The position numbers were made by a program, and so were the translations under genes. Of a stretch of DNA of 64,000 nucleotides, positions 25,698 to 34,904 are shown piece after piece. Under the pieces are notes generated by a model. The model was given only the letters and a program-made list of their open reading frames with translations. It was not told the origin of the DNA and ran no database searches. The first letter of the stretch is position 1. Each line of letters starts with the position of its first letter. The stretch is from Falsiroseomonas sp051859025 (GTDB lineage Bacteria > Pseudomonadota > Alphaproteobacteria > Acetobacterales > Acetobacteraceae): assembly GCF_051859025.1 (NCBI RefSeq), contig NZ_JBHYGL010000023.1, forward strand, positions 1 through 64,000, given 5' to 3'.

Positions 25698-28061
25698 TTA
25701 CCGTTTCGCGCGGCCGTTGCGGCGCGGCGCGGGCGCCGCTTCCGGGCTGTCGGGCTGCGCCGGTAGGGCAGGGGGCGCCGCCAGCACATGCCGCAGCCGC
25801 GCCATCATCGCCAGCGCGCGGTCGCCCAGCTCCTCCTCCGGCCCCGCTACATCGGCCACGGTGGCCAGGGCGCGGCTGCGGTCGGCGGCTTCCGGCAGCA
25901 AATCGGGCAGGGTCGCCAGCGCCTCCTCCGGCGCCATCTCCACCACCACCGTCTGTTCCCGGATCAGCGCCTGCCGCGCCGCGGCGGAGAGGGAGGCGAA
26001 GGGTTCCTCCCCCGTCAGCAGCGCGTTGGACCGGGCAAGCCGGTTGCGCCGCACGCCACCGCGGGCCTTGGCCAGCAGGATCATCATGCGCACGACGGCC
26101 TCGGCGTATCCGCCTTCCGCGATGCGGGACAGGGCGGCGCGCACGTCGGGCGTGTCGTCCAGCATCCCCACCACGCCATCCTGCACCACATCCACGGGGG
26201 CGGAGGCGACGCCGAAGGCCGCGAGGCTGCCATAGACCGCGTGGAAGGCGCTTTCCTGCCAGGCGTCGCGCATGTCCCGCCAGCGGTCGATGGATTGCTC
26301 CACCGCATCGGCCCAGGCGCGTTCCATCGCCAGGAAGGGGTTGTCCGGCGACAGCGGCGCGCGGTTCTCCTTCACCACCGCGGCCAGTCCCGCCAGCGGC
26401 TTCATCGCCGGGTTCTGGTCGCTCACCATGTAGCGCCGCGCCCGCATCGGGTTCATCTGGCGCCGCATCTCGGCCGTCTTCTCCGTCGCGAATTGCCGGA
26501 TCACCGGGGACGCGAAGGTGTCGTAGGCCATCTGGTTCATCGCGGAGATGCGGGCCACCGCCGGGAAGGCCTCATTCGCCGCCTCGCCACTCACGGCGCG
26601 GATGTCGGCGACGGTGCGCTCCACCAACTCCACCTGGTAGCCGGCATTGAGGCCCGATCCCTCCGCCCCCGTGATCCGCATCTCATACAGCCCCGGCGCC
26701 ACGCTCTCGATCAGGTCGAGGGTGTTGGCGATCTCGGTATGCTCCTTGTTGGCGATCTTGCCGGAGACGAAGATGCCGAGATGGCCGATATCGTCATGCA
26801 CGAGATAGACGATGGTCTGGCCGAGCGTCTTGATCTCCTGCTCGTCCCGATAGACGTCGGCGATCCAGCGCAGCGCCTGGCCGGGCGGCGTGATATTGTC
26901 GCCGGCGGAGGCGAAGACCACGATCGGCGACTTCACCGACCGCATGTTGAAGGACGCACCCTTGCCCGCGCTGATCTCGCCGCGGGCGAAGCGGTCGCCG
27001 ATGAACAGGTTCTCGACGATCCAGCGGATCTCGTCCCGCGTCATCAGGAAGTAGCCGCCCCACCACTTCTCGAATTCCAGGAAGCGTTCGGATTCGGTAT
27101 CAACCTTCTCGTACAGGTTGAAGTACTTGCGGAATTTCGTGTTGCCGGGGGACAGGCTCTCGAAATTCGCCACCAGATTGGCGCCGTCGAAGGTCCCGTT
27201 GCCGAGGTCCGCCAGCATCGCGGCGGGCCAGGAGCCACCGGCCAGGCCGCCGGTGTAGCGCATGGGGTTGCGCCCCTTCTCCCCGGCCCAGTAGGACAGC
27301 GGCGCGCCGTTCAGCACCAGCGGCCCCGTCAGCTCCGGCTCGCTCGCCCCCAGCATCATCACCGCCCAGCCGCCCTGGCAATTGCCGATCACGACCGGCC
27401 GCTGCGCCTGCGGGTGGCGTTCATGGATGGTGCGGAGGAAGGTGGCCTCCGCGCTGGTGATGTCGAGGATCGTCTGCCCCGGCTCCGGGTCCCGGAAGAA
27501 GATCACGAAATAGACGGGGTGGCCGCGCCGCAGCGCGACACCCACCTGACTGTCCGATTTGAACCCGCCGATCCCCGCCCCGTGGCCCGCGCGCGGGTCG
27601 ATGATGACGAAGGGGCGCATGGTGGGGTCGGTGGGCTTGGACCCCTCCGGCGGCTTGATGCGCACCAGGGCGTAGTTGCAGCGGCGCGGCAATTCGCGGC
27701 CATCCACCACCATGTCCCAGTCGAAGACCAGCACGGGCGGGCAGCCCGCCTTCTCATGCGCCACGAAGGCGTTGCCGGCCTGGCGCATCGTGTCCCAGAA
27801 CAGGATCGACCGCTGGGAGGCATCGACCGCATAGGCCATGGCGTCCTGCGCCAGCGCGACGGGCGACTTGCCCGCCAGCGCCGCCGTCGGCAGGCGCTCA
27901 CTCGGCGCGGAGAAGGTGGGGCGCATCACCGGGGCGAGGGCCGCCATCTGCCTTGCCGCCACATCGCCCATCTGCCGCGCCTGGTCGAAGAAGCGGGCCA
28001 TGGTTTCCACGCCCCTGGCCATCAGGTCGGGGCCCCCGGGCCGGCTCGTTGACGTGCTCAT
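25698..28061 (-). CDS. DUF3141 protein, alpha/beta-hydrolase related to poly-3-hydroxyalkanoate synthases
   Basis: This 787-residue protein matches the DUF3141 family: an N-terminal helical stretch, PPVLVFDWDMVVDGRELPR near residue 108, a hydrolase-like nucleophile-elbow region GNCQGGWAVMML near 217, PLSYWAGEKGRNPMRYTGG near 250, and HDDIGHLGIFVSGKIA near 422. The GNCQGG elbow and the GHLGIF histidine resemble class III PHA synthase/depolymerase folds, with cysteine as possible nucleophile. The C-terminal 300 residues are helical. The molecular function of DUF3141 is not established. The C terminus is basic and Pro/Ala-rich. Confidence 0.85.
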   Translation of the reverse strand: MSTSTSRPGGPDLMARGVETMARFFDQARQMGDVAARQMAALAPVMRPTFSAPSERLPTAALAGKSPVALAQDAMAYAVDASQRSILFWDTMRQAGNAFVAHEKAGCPPVLVFDWDMVVDGRELPRRCNYALVRIKPPEGSKPTDPTMRPFVIIDPRAGHGAGIGGFKSDSQVGVALRRGHPVYFVIFFRDPEPGQTILDITSAEATFLRTIHERHPQAQRPVVIGNCQGGWAVMMLGASEPELTGPLVLNGAPLSYWAGEKGRNPMRYTGGLAGGSWPAAMLADLGNGTFDGANLVANFESLSPGNTKFRKYFNLYEKVDTESERFLEFEKWWGGYFLMTRDEIRWIVENLFIGDRFARGEISAGKGASFNMRSVKSPIVVFASAGDNITPPGQALRWIADVYRDEQEIKTLGQTIVYLVHDDIGHLGIFVSGKIANKEHTEIANTLDLIESVAPGLYEMRITGAEGSGLNAGYQVELVERTVADIRAVSGEAANEAFPAVARISAMNQMAYDTFASPVIRQFATEKTAEMRRQMNPMRARRYMVSDQNPAMKPLAGLAAVVKENRAPLSPDNPFLAMERAWADAVEQSIDRWRDMRDAWQESAFHAVYGSLAAFGVASAPVDVVQDGVVGMLDDTPDVRAALSRIAEGGYAEAVVRMMILLAKARGGVRRNRLARSNALLTGEEPFASLSAAARQALIREQTVVVEMAPEEALATLPDLLPEAADRSRALATVADVAGPEEELGDRALAMMARLRHVLAAPPALPAQPDSPEAAPAPRRNGRAKR

Positions 28062-28200
28062 CCTTGCTCTTCCTTGCCGTCTGGCGTCCGGTCATGCCCG
28101 GGCGGGTTGCAGCCCCAACGGGGCCGGCTTGCCGCCGGTTCGCCAGCAACCCAGGCTTCTGCCGTGCATTTTGCTGCGCTGCAACACAACTCCGTGAAGT

Positions 28201-29316
28201 CTAGGCTGCGAGTGTGAACCGATCCTGGTGGAAAGCCGCGATCGGCAGGTTCGTCGCCCCCCGCGCCAGCAACTCCGCCACCGCGGCCCCGGCGGCCGGC
28301 GAGAGCTGGAAACCGTGCCCGGAGAAGCCGAAGGAGTGAAACAGCCCCGGCATGGCCCGGCTTTCCCCGATGATCGGCACCTCGTCGGCCGTCCGAGCCT
28401 CGATCCCCGCCCAGCTGCGGACCATCCGCGCGTGCTTCATGATCGGGAACAGCTCGCAGGAGATGCGCGCGGCGTGGGAGAGGCTGCCGAACAGCACGGT
28501 GGAGGTCTCGCCTTCCACATCGTTCAGCCCCTGGTGCCCGCCGCCGATCACGACGGTGCCATTCGCCACCTGCTTGAAGGACAAGGATCGGGACGTGGCC
28601 CCCACCGTCGGGTCGCAGAAGGGCGGCAGCCTCTCCGTCACGATCATCATGCTGGCCTTCACGCCGCAGGGGATTTCCTCCCCCACCATCCGCGCCACGC
28701 GCGTCGCCCAGGCGCCGGCGCAATTCGCCACGCGCTCGGCCTCATGCCCGCCCTGGTCGGTCTCCACGGTGATGGTGCCGGCGGCCGTCGCGCGCAGGCC
28801 GGTGACGGCAACGCCCTCGATGATCCGCACCCCCGCCTGTTCGGCAGCACGGCGGAAGGCCATGACGGTGCGCATGGGGTCGGCCGAGCCATCATCCCGC
28901 GTCACCAGCGCGCCCACGACATGGGGTGCCACGGCGGGCAGCAGGCGCCGCACCTCCGCCTGGTCCACCACCTCCTCATGGTTCCAGCCGAGTGCGCGCA
29001 CGGCAGCGACGCGGGCCTCGTTCTTCGCCATGTCGGCCGCGCTTTCCGCGACCTTCACCTGGCCGGTGGCGCGGAAGCCGCAATCATCGCCGACGAGTTT
29101 CTCGATCCCCGCCCACATCTCCGCCGAGACGACGGAGAGCGCGATCTCCCGCAGATCCCGCCCGAGCCGCCGGACACCGCCCGCATTCACGCCGGAGGAA
29201 TGCCGCCCGACATGCCGCCTTTCCAGCACCGTGACCTGCCACCCGGGCGTGCGTTGCAGGTGCAGCGCGGTGGAAAGCCCGTGCAGACCCCCGCCGATGA
29301 CGATCGCCTTTTTCAT
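28201..29316 (-). CDS. FAD-dependent oxidoreductase of the DAO family (sarcosine/D-hydroxyproline/opine oxidase beta-type)
   Basis: This 371-residue flavoenzyme has the FAD-binding motif VIGGGLHGLSTALHLQ at residues 6-21, GVNAGGVRRLGRDL near 43, NCAGAWATRV near 195 and FSFGFSGHGFQLSPAAG near 330, typical of glycine-oxidase/sarcosine-oxidase beta folds. It lies 58 bases downstream of a gene for an FAD/2Fe-2S oxidoreductase subunit and a small 2Fe-2S subunit. Such sets form heteromeric D-hydroxyproline dehydrogenases, opine oxidases (OoxAB) or HcnABC-type enzymes. Oxidation of a secondary amine or D-amino acid is the expected reaction; the exact substrate is unknown. Confidence 0.83.
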   Translation of the reverse strand: MKKAIVIGGGLHGLSTALHLQRTPGWQVTVLERRHVGRHSSGVNAGGVRRLGRDLREIALSVVSAEMWAGIEKLVGDDCGFRATGQVKVAESAADMAKNEARVAAVRALGWNHEEVVDQAEVRRLLPAVAPHVVGALVTRDDGSADPMRTVMAFRRAAEQAGVRIIEGVAVTGLRATAAGTITVETDQGGHEAERVANCAGAWATRVARMVGEEIPCGVKASMMIVTERLPPFCDPTVGATSRSLSFKQVANGTVVIGGGHQGLNDVEGETSTVLFGSLSHAARISCELFPIMKHARMVRSWAGIEARTADEVPIIGESRAMPGLFHSFGFSGHGFQLSPAAGAAVAELLARGATNLPIAAFHQDRFTLAA

Positions 29317-29374
29317 CGGCCCGGCCGATTCAGATGTCCGCGCCGTTCGGCGCTCCCATCATCGGACGGGCTCG

Positions 29375-30721
29375 TCACGATGCGAGCGCCGCCAGTTCGC
29401 CCAGCGTCAGCGGCTTGGTCGGAAACCGCGTGCGGAAGGGATCGACCGAAGCGGGATCGACGCCGCGCGCCGCCGCGATCACCCCATGCACCGCCGGCCC
29501 GCAGATGCGCCCCTGGCACGCCCCCATGCCGGCGCGGGTGAATGCCTTGGTCTGGTTGGCGCCGAGGCAGCCCAGCGCGACCGCGCCCCGCAGCTTCCCC
29601 GCCGTCACTTCCTCACATCGGCAGACGATGGTGGCGTCTTCGATCGCCGCTTCCGGCAAGGGCGGGAAGAGCGCGTCGAGGAAGCGCCGCGGCGCCCTCT
29701 GCCGCTTCCATTCCAGCCGGGTGCGGCCGGCTTCCGCATTGCGCTGGTCCACCGTCAGCTTGCCGAGTGCCCGCGCCGCTTCCATCGCCGCCAGGCGCCC
29801 CGCCAGCGCGGCGACCTTCGCACCGCCGATGCCGCCGGAATCGCCGGCGACCATCACGCCCTCGACGGTCGTGTTGCCCCATTCATCCAGCGTCGGCCGC
29901 CAGCAGCGCTGGCGCTCATCCCATTCATGCGCGCAGCCCGGGATCGCGCGCGTCACCTGCGTATTCGGCACCACGCCATCATGCAGCAGCAGCAGATCCG
30001 CCGGCCGTGACCATCCGTCGAGGATGATGCGCTCCAGCCGGCCATCGCCTTCCGCCACCAGCCGCGTCGCGCGGCGGATGGGGATGCCGGCGTTGCGGAT
30101 GCGCTGCTGCCAGGCCAGACCCTTCAGCAGGTATTCCGGCGCCCGCAGCGCATTCGGCAAATGCCACGCCGCCCGCGCCAGGCCTCCGGGCGGGGAGAGG
30201 TCGATGACCCCCTGCACCGTCCCGCCGCGCGCCACCACCTGGTTGGCATAGAGCCACAACAGCGGCCCCTGGCCTGCGATCCAGGCCTTCCCTTCCGGCA
30301 CCATCCCCGCCGTCTTCAGCGCGATCTGCGCCGCACCCACGGTCATCACCCCCGGCAGCGTCCAGCCCGGGATCGGCACCGGCCGTTCCGTCGCGCCCGC
30401 ACACAGGATCAGCCGCTTCGCGCTGATGCTGCGCGCCGCGCCCGCTTCGGACCAGAAGACCTTGCCGCCCGGCTCCACGGCCCAGAGCGTCGCATCCGGC
30501 CGGTATTCGGCGCCGGAGGCCCGGAACGCCGCCGCCAGCCTGGCCCCGTCCCGGTCCTGCCCATCCTTCGCCGCGCGCGCTTCGACCGCGCGATGCACCT
30601 GCCCGCCCGGCCGCGCATTCTCATCCAGCACGAGGACCGAAAAGCCGCGCGCCCGCGCCTCCGTCGCCGCGGCCATGCCGGCGGGCCCGGCGCCGAGGAC
30701 CAGGATATCCACCTCGCTCAC
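29375..30721 (-). CDS. FAD/NAD(P)-binding oxidoreductase subunit with BFD-like 2Fe-2S domain (HcnB/OoxA type)
   Basis: This 448-residue protein starts with LVLGAGPAGMAAATEARARG (FAD motif, residues 7-26), has a second nucleotide motif near residue 150-170 and VAGDSGGIGGAKVAALAG near 295. The C-terminal 100 residues carry the bacterioferritin-associated-ferredoxin-like cysteines VCRCEEVT and ACQGRICG near 370-415. This domain order is that of opine oxidase OoxA, HcnB and the alpha subunit of D-hydroxyproline dehydrogenase. I start it at the GTG at 30721, which overlaps the stop of the small 2Fe-2S gene; the frame upstream of it is the shadow of that gene. Confidence 0.87.
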   Translation of the reverse strand: MSEVDILVLGAGPAGMAAATEARARGFSVLVLDENARPGGQVHRAVEARAAKDGQDRDGARLAAAFRASGAEYRPDATLWAVEPGGKVFWSEAGAARSISAKRLILCAGATERPVPIPGWTLPGVMTVGAAQIALKTAGMVPEGKAWIAGQGPLLWLYANQVVARGGTVQGVIDLSPPGGLARAAWHLPNALRAPEYLLKGLAWQQRIRNAGIPIRRATRLVAEGDGRLERIILDGWSRPADLLLLHDGVVPNTQVTRAIPGCAHEWDERQRCWRPTLDEWGNTTVEGVMVAGDSGGIGGAKVAALAGRLAAMEAARALGKLTVDQRNAEAGRTRLEWKRQRAPRRFLDALFPPLPEAAIEDATIVCRCEEVTAGKLRGAVALGCLGANQTKAFTRAGMGACQGRICGPAVHGVIAAARGVDPASVDPFRTRFPTKPLTLGELAALAS

Positions 30722-31020
30722 GCCGCATCCTCCGATTGATGAAAATGCCGTGCGCCGCGCTGCATCGCCGCCACCATCCCCGGCCGCACCGGCGCCAGGC
30801 AGGCCTGGACGTTCTGCTGCCCGTCCAGCTCCACCAGGCAATCATAGCAGGCGCCCATCAGGCACAGAGGCCCGCGCTCCGTCCCCGTCACCGGCGTCTG
30901 CCGGAAGGCCGTGACACCAGCGGCCAGCAGCGCCACCGCCAGGCTCTCCCCGGCCCGGGCGGGAATGTCCCGCCCCTCCCAGCTGATGGTGCAATCCGTG
31001 GGTTCAGTGCGACGAAACAT
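30718..31020 (-). CDS. Small 2Fe-2S subunit of amine/opine oxidase complex (Fer2_4)
   Basis: This 100-residue ferredoxin-like protein has the cysteine pattern CLMGACYDC near residues 54-62 and a further cysteine in VQACLAPV near 74, as in the Fer2_4 subunits of sarcosine oxidase alpha N-termini, HcnA and hydroxyproline dehydrogenase gamma. It would relay electrons between the two flavoprotein subunits encoded next to it. Its start overlaps the 3' end of the upstream oxidase gene by 17 bases and its stop overlaps the GTG of the next gene by four. Confidence 0.87.
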   Translation of the reverse strand: MFRRTEPTDCTISWEGRDIPARAGESLAVALLAAGVTAFRQTPVTGTERGPLCLMGACYDCLVELDGQQNVQACLAPVRPGMVAAMQRGARHFHQSEDAA

Positions 31021-32131
31021 GGGTCATCCCCCGGAAGCGGTCCGGATGCAGGTCGATGGCGAATTCGGGCAGATGCCCGGCGAGGATCCCCGCCGCGAGC
31101 GGCCCCGCATGAACAGCGGCGAGCGTCACGCCGGAATGGCAGGTGGCGACGAAGCAGCCGCGATGCGTGGCGCTTTCCGCATAGGCGGGAAAGCCATCCG
31201 GCGTCATCGGCCGTAGCGCCGCCCAGGCGCGGTTCATGCGGGCGGCCTTGATGGCAGGCAGCACGCGCACCGCCCGCGCCGCCATGCGCGCCAGCGCCGC
31301 GGTGGTTGTCGCGATCTCGAAGCTGCCGTCATCCTCGTTGGTCACGCCGATCTGGATGGTGCCGTCGCCGGTCTGGCGCAGCGCGCTGGCGGGCAAGGGC
31401 AGGATCGGGTCCAGCCTCTCCGTCACGATGTTCTGGCCGCGCACGGGCCGAACCGGCACATCCATCCCGACCATCGCCGCGATGGGCGTCGTCGCCACCC
31501 CCGCGGCGATCACCACGCGCGAAGCCTCGATGGCGCTGCCATCGGCGCGCGTGATCCGCCAGAGCCCCGCGGCATCATCGATGCCCGTGACGGCCGCGCC
31601 CGGCAAATGCCGCCCGCCCGCCCGCAGCAGCCCCGCCTGCATCCCGTGCAGCAGCACCAGCGGATCGGCATGACCGTCGGAAGGATCGAAACTCGCCCCC
31701 AGAACCTCCGGCCCCAGCGGGCAGCCCGGCATCAGCTCCAGCAATTCCCGCCGGTCCAGCATCCGCAGCGTCGCGTGCCCGTCATTGTGGCGGCGGCGGA
31801 CGAAATCCGCCTTGGCCGCCAGCTCCTTCTCATCCAGGCAGAAGCCGAGGCCGCCCGTCGCGCGGTAATGCACATCCCGCCCCGCCAGGCCCGACACGCG
31901 CGCGGCCAACTCCGGCCACAACCGGATGCTCTGCCTGGTCCAGTCGCCATAGGCGGGCATGCCATCGCCCTTGGACTGGCCCCAGACCAGGCCGAAATTC
32001 CCGCGCGCCGCCCGCAGCGCCACGTCGCCCTCATCCAGCACCGCCACGCGCGCGCCCAACGCGGCACAGCCATAGCCGATTGCCGTGCCGACCATGCCGC
32101 CACCGATCACCGCGACGTCGAAGCGTTCCAT
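31004..32131 (-). CDS. FAD-dependent oxidoreductase of the DAO family (second copy in the oxidase locus)
   Basis: This 375-residue protein has AVIGGGMVGTAIGYGCAALG (FAD motif, residues 7-26), a redox loop ARGNFGLVWGQSKGDG near 48 and a C-terminal FVATCHSGVTLAAVHAGPLA near 345. It is homologous in fold to the DAO protein encoded at 28201, so the locus has two such subunits around one pair of iron-sulfur subunits. I start it at 32131 (MERFDVAVIGGG); the open frame extends to 32329 with non-credible sequence. Its start faces the binding-protein gene at 32194 across 62 bases, a likely shared promoter. Confidence 0.83.
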   Translation of the reverse strand: MERFDVAVIGGGMVGTAIGYGCAALGARVAVLDEGDVALRAARGNFGLVWGQSKGDGMPAYGDWTRQSIRLWPELAARVSGLAGRDVHYRATGGLGFCLDEKELAAKADFVRRRHNDGHATLRMLDRRELLELMPGCPLGPEVLGASFDPSDGHADPLVLLHGMQAGLLRAGGRHLPGAAVTGIDDAAGLWRITRADGSAIEASRVVIAAGVATTPIAAMVGMDVPVRPVRGQNIVTERLDPILPLPASALRQTGDGTIQIGVTNEDDGSFEIATTTAALARMAARAVRVLPAIKAARMNRAWAALRPMTPDGFPAYAESATHRGCFVATCHSGVTLAAVHAGPLAAGILAGHLPEFAIDLHPDRFRGMTHVSSH

Positions 32132-32193
32132 GGTTGCGAGCGTGGCCCGCATGGCCCCATCCTGCAAGCCATCAAGGGGTGGGGAACAGCACG

Positions 32194-33711
32194 GTGGCAT
32201 CAAGGACATGGCTGGCGCTGGCGGCAACACTGCCGCTGCTGGCAACCGCGCCGGTCGCGGCGCAGACACTTCGCGTCGGCATGATCGCCGACACCATGGG
32301 CACAACGGACCCGCACCGCGCCACCGCATCCCAGGACAAGGCGCCGATGTCCTGGGCGCATGACGGACTTCTCCGCTTTCCCCCCGGCAGCGCCGACCCC
32401 GCCGCGATCGAGCCCGATCTGGCCGAGCGCTTCGAACGATCCGCCGATGGCCGCACCTTCACCTTCCACCTCCGCGCCAATGTCCGCTTCCACGACGGCA
32501 GCCCGCTGGAAGCCGAGGACGTCGCCTTCTCCCTCCGCCGCGCCGCCCATGCCGCGCGCAGCAGCTTCGCCGGCGACTACGCCGCGATGACGGCGGTGGA
32601 GGTGGTGGATGCCCGCACCGTTCGCGTCACGCTGCGCGAAGCGGTGGCGGGCGCGCAGGGCCTTTTCGCCAACTACCATGGCGGGCTCATCGTCTCCCGC
32701 CGCGCCGATGCCGCGGGCTACCAGCAGGGCACGGGGCCCTTCCGCCTGGCCAGCCATGGCGGCGCCCAGGCGCGCATGGTGGCCTTCGACGACCATTGGC
32801 GCGGCCGCCCCGCGCTGCGCGCCATCGACATCCGCTTCATCAACTCCGACGCAACCCGCGAACTCGCCTTCACGGCCGGTGAACTGGATCTCATCAGCGG
32901 CCGGCGCGAACAGCGCTGGGTGGAACGCATGAAGGCGCAGGCGAACACGGTGGTGGACGTCTTCTCCCCCGGCGAATTCCGCACCCTGCTCATCAACACG
33001 CGCAGCCCGCCGCTGAACGACCCGCGCGTGCGCCGCGCGCTGCAGCACGCGCTCGATGTCCCCGGCATCGCGCGCTTCGTCGGTCTCGATGTCGCGACGC
33101 CCTGGCCGAGCCCGGTGCCGCCCGGCTACCTCGGCGCCACGCAGGATGTGCCGCGCTTCGCCCCCGATCCCGCCCGCGCCCGCGCGCTGCTGGCGGAGGC
33201 CGGGCACCGCGACGGCATCACCATCCGCGCCGTCGTCTCCTCCATCAACTCCCAGCTTCCCATCATGGAAGTCGTGCAGGCCCAGCTTCGCCGCGCGAAC
33301 ATCCGCCTCGACATGGATGTGGTGGAACACCCGACCTACCACGCCCGCATCCGGGAGAACCTGTCCCAGCTCACCTTCTACGGCGCCGCGCGCTACCCCG
33401 TGGCAGACAGCTACCTGAGCCAATTCTACCACTCCCGCAGCGCGCCCGGCCTGCCCACCATGTCGCTCAATTTCGCGCATTGCAGCGCAGCCGATGAGGA
33501 AATCGACGCCGCCCGCGCCGAACCGGACGAGGCACGCCAGATGGCGCTCTGGGCCACCGCCCAACGCAAGATACTCGACGCGGGCTGCAGCGTTCCCCTC
33601 TTCGACCTCAAGCAGGTCTGGGTCCGCCGCGCGAACGTGAACCTGGGCTACACCCTGACCGGCGCACTCAACCTGGGACCGGCGGTGACGTTCCAGACGC
33701 GGGTGGAGTGA
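32194..33711 (+). CDS. ABC transporter substrate-binding protein, dipeptide/oligopeptide family
   Basis: This 505-residue protein begins at a GTG (32194) preceded by GGGGTGGGG; the signal peptide is VASRTWLALAATLPLLA with cleavage after PVAAQ. It has the family pattern DTMGTTDPHRA, FHLRANVRFHDGSPLEAEDV, and GTGPFRLASHG. No permease or ATPase genes accompany it here, so it must use a transporter encoded elsewhere, perhaps the DppBCDF-like set at 14.6-18.4 kb. It diverges from the flavin oxidase genes, and may deliver their amine or peptide substrate. Confidence 0.88.
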   Translation: MASRTWLALAATLPLLATAPVAAQTLRVGMIADTMGTTDPHRATASQDKAPMSWAHDGLLRFPPGSADPAAIEPDLAERFERSADGRTFTFHLRANVRFHDGSPLEAEDVAFSLRRAAHAARSSFAGDYAAMTAVEVVDARTVRVTLREAVAGAQGLFANYHGGLIVSRRADAAGYQQGTGPFRLASHGGAQARMVAFDDHWRGRPALRAIDIRFINSDATRELAFTAGELDLISGRREQRWVERMKAQANTVVDVFSPGEFRTLLINTRSPPLNDPRVRRALQHALDVPGIARFVGLDVATPWPSPVPPGYLGATQDVPRFAPDPARARALLAEAGHRDGITIRAVVSSINSQLPIMEVVQAQLRRANIRLDMDVVEHPTYHARIRENLSQLTFYGAARYPVADSYLSQFYHSRSAPGLPTMSLNFAHCSAADEEIDAARAEPDEARQMALWATAQRKILDAGCSVPLFDLKQVWVRRANVNLGYTLTGALNLGPAVTFQTRVE

Positions 33712-33725
33712 GGCGCTGGTTGCTC

Positions 33726-33754
33726 CTGGAGAGGGGCTGCGCGCCCCTCTCCAG
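33726..33754 (+). terminator. Hairpin after the binding-protein gene
   Basis: Perfect 12-base arms (CTGGAGAGGGGC at 33726-33737 and its complement at 33743-33754) flank a 5-base loop TGCGC, 15 bases after the stop codon at 33711. There is no clear T-run, so it may be a terminator or the first element of the inverted-repeat array that follows. Confidence 0.45.
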
Positions 33755-33766
33755 ACCTCTCCCGCG

Positions 33767-33950
33767 CCAGGGGCGTCGCGCCCCTGGACCGCGAGGTTTT
33801 GAAAGGTGATGGGAGGGGCATTGAACGCGCATGTGACATGAGCGCGCACCGAGCCCCTCCCATCACCTTTCAAGTCACATGGGTTCAAAGGGCCCGCTGG
33901 CCCTTTGCGGGGAAGGGGTACGGGGAAGGGGCGGAGCCTCTTCCCCGGGC
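33767..33950. repeat. Array of inverted repeats, including a long 21-base-arm palindrome
   Basis: This gene-free stretch holds a 9-base-arm hairpin (33767-33775/33779-33787, CCAGGGGCG), a large palindrome with 21-base perfect arms (33799-33819 and 33853-33873, TTGAAAGGTGATGGGAGGGGC) whose inner part also contains CATGT-G-ACATG, a AAAGGGCC/GGCCCTTT hairpin near 33887-33906, and GGGGAAGGGG-type arms near 33909-33947. Together they could form a multi-branched cruciform. It lies between two convergent genes. Confidence 0.65.
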
Positions 33951-33974
33951 CACCAGCGCTACATCACACCCGCG

Positions 33975-34661
33975 TCACGGAAACGCCGCGCAGGCGTCCC
34001 AGCCGATCTCGCGGGCCTGGGCGTGGGCGCCGTCCACCCATTCCTGCACGAAGGGATGGGCGAGGACGGCGTCGGCGTAGGCTTGCGCGTCGGCGGCCAG
34101 CGGCACGGAGTATGTGCGGAAGCGCGACGCCATGGGGGCCCACATCGCATCCGCGAAGCAGAAGCGGTCGCCGAACAGGTAGGGCCCGCCGGCGCCCCAT
34201 GTGGCGCGCGTCTGGCGCCAGGATTCCTGCGCGCGCGCGACCTGCCCGGCGACGCCGGGGCGCCCGAGCAGCTTGGCGTTGGAGGGGACGCCATTCGCGA
34301 CCGGCCAGCGCTTCACCAGGTTCATCGGCATGGCCGCGCGCAGTTCGACGAAATGCGCGTGCATCTCCCCGGCCGAGGATCGCGCCGCGGTGCGGGCGGG
34401 AAGGGCGGTTGGCCAGATGTCGCAACCCGGCGCCTTCTCCCAGAGGTATTCCGCGATCGCCCAGGTGTCGGTGATGGCAAGGTCGCCGTCGAACAGGATG
34501 GGGATGAGCCCGGTGGGGGAGATGGCGGCGAGTTGCGCCTTGCTGTCATCGCGCGAGAGGAACAGCGTCTCCGCCTCGAAGGGCAGGCCGGAGAGTTTAC
34601 AGGCAAGCCATCCCCGCATGGTCCAGGTGGAGGACCACTTCCCCCCGATGATGAGCTTCAC
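33975..34661 (-). CDS. Glutathione S-transferase family protein
   Basis: This 228-residue protein has the thioredoxin-like N domain with the glutathione-binding SPTGLIPILFDGDLAITDTWAI segment (in part, near residues 47-68) and an all-helical C domain with FCFADAMWAPMASR near 170. The likely catalytic serine/tyrosine region is GGKWSSTWTMRGW at residues 6-18. The start is a GTG at 34661 preceded by a good GGGAGG site nine bases upstream. It stands alone on the minus strand; the substrate is unknown, as for most bacterial GSTs. Confidence 0.82.
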   Translation of the reverse strand: MKLIIGGKWSSTWTMRGWLACKLSGLPFEAETLFLSRDDSKAQLAAISPTGLIPILFDGDLAITDTWAIAEYLWEKAPGCDIWPTALPARTAARSSAGEMHAHFVELRAAMPMNLVKRWPVANGVPSNAKLLGRPGVAGQVARAQESWRQTRATWGAGGPYLFGDRFCFADAMWAPMASRFRTYSVPLAADAQAYADAVLAHPFVQEWVDGAHAQAREIGWDACAAFP

Positions 34662-34904
34662 GCCGCCGGCCTCCCTGCTGTCACCATTCCGAGAGCGGCT
34701 GCGCGAGTGGCGCGGTCCTGTCGCCATCACGGCATACGATCACACGGAATGGCCTGTCTTCCTGGCCATGACGCGATCGCGAGCCATGCTGCCGGGACGC
34801 GCGAGGATGGACAGAAGCCCCGATCCATCGCAACCCCGCCATGTTGACGCGACGCGCGCCGCGCTGAACCATCGCGATGACAGGCACAAGGACAACGAGA
34901 CCCC

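Noticed and set aside
24380..28052. Two plus-strand open frames of about 755 codons each
   Set aside because: Both are shadows of the OsmF-like receptor and DUF3141 genes on the minus strand and show no recognisable motif.
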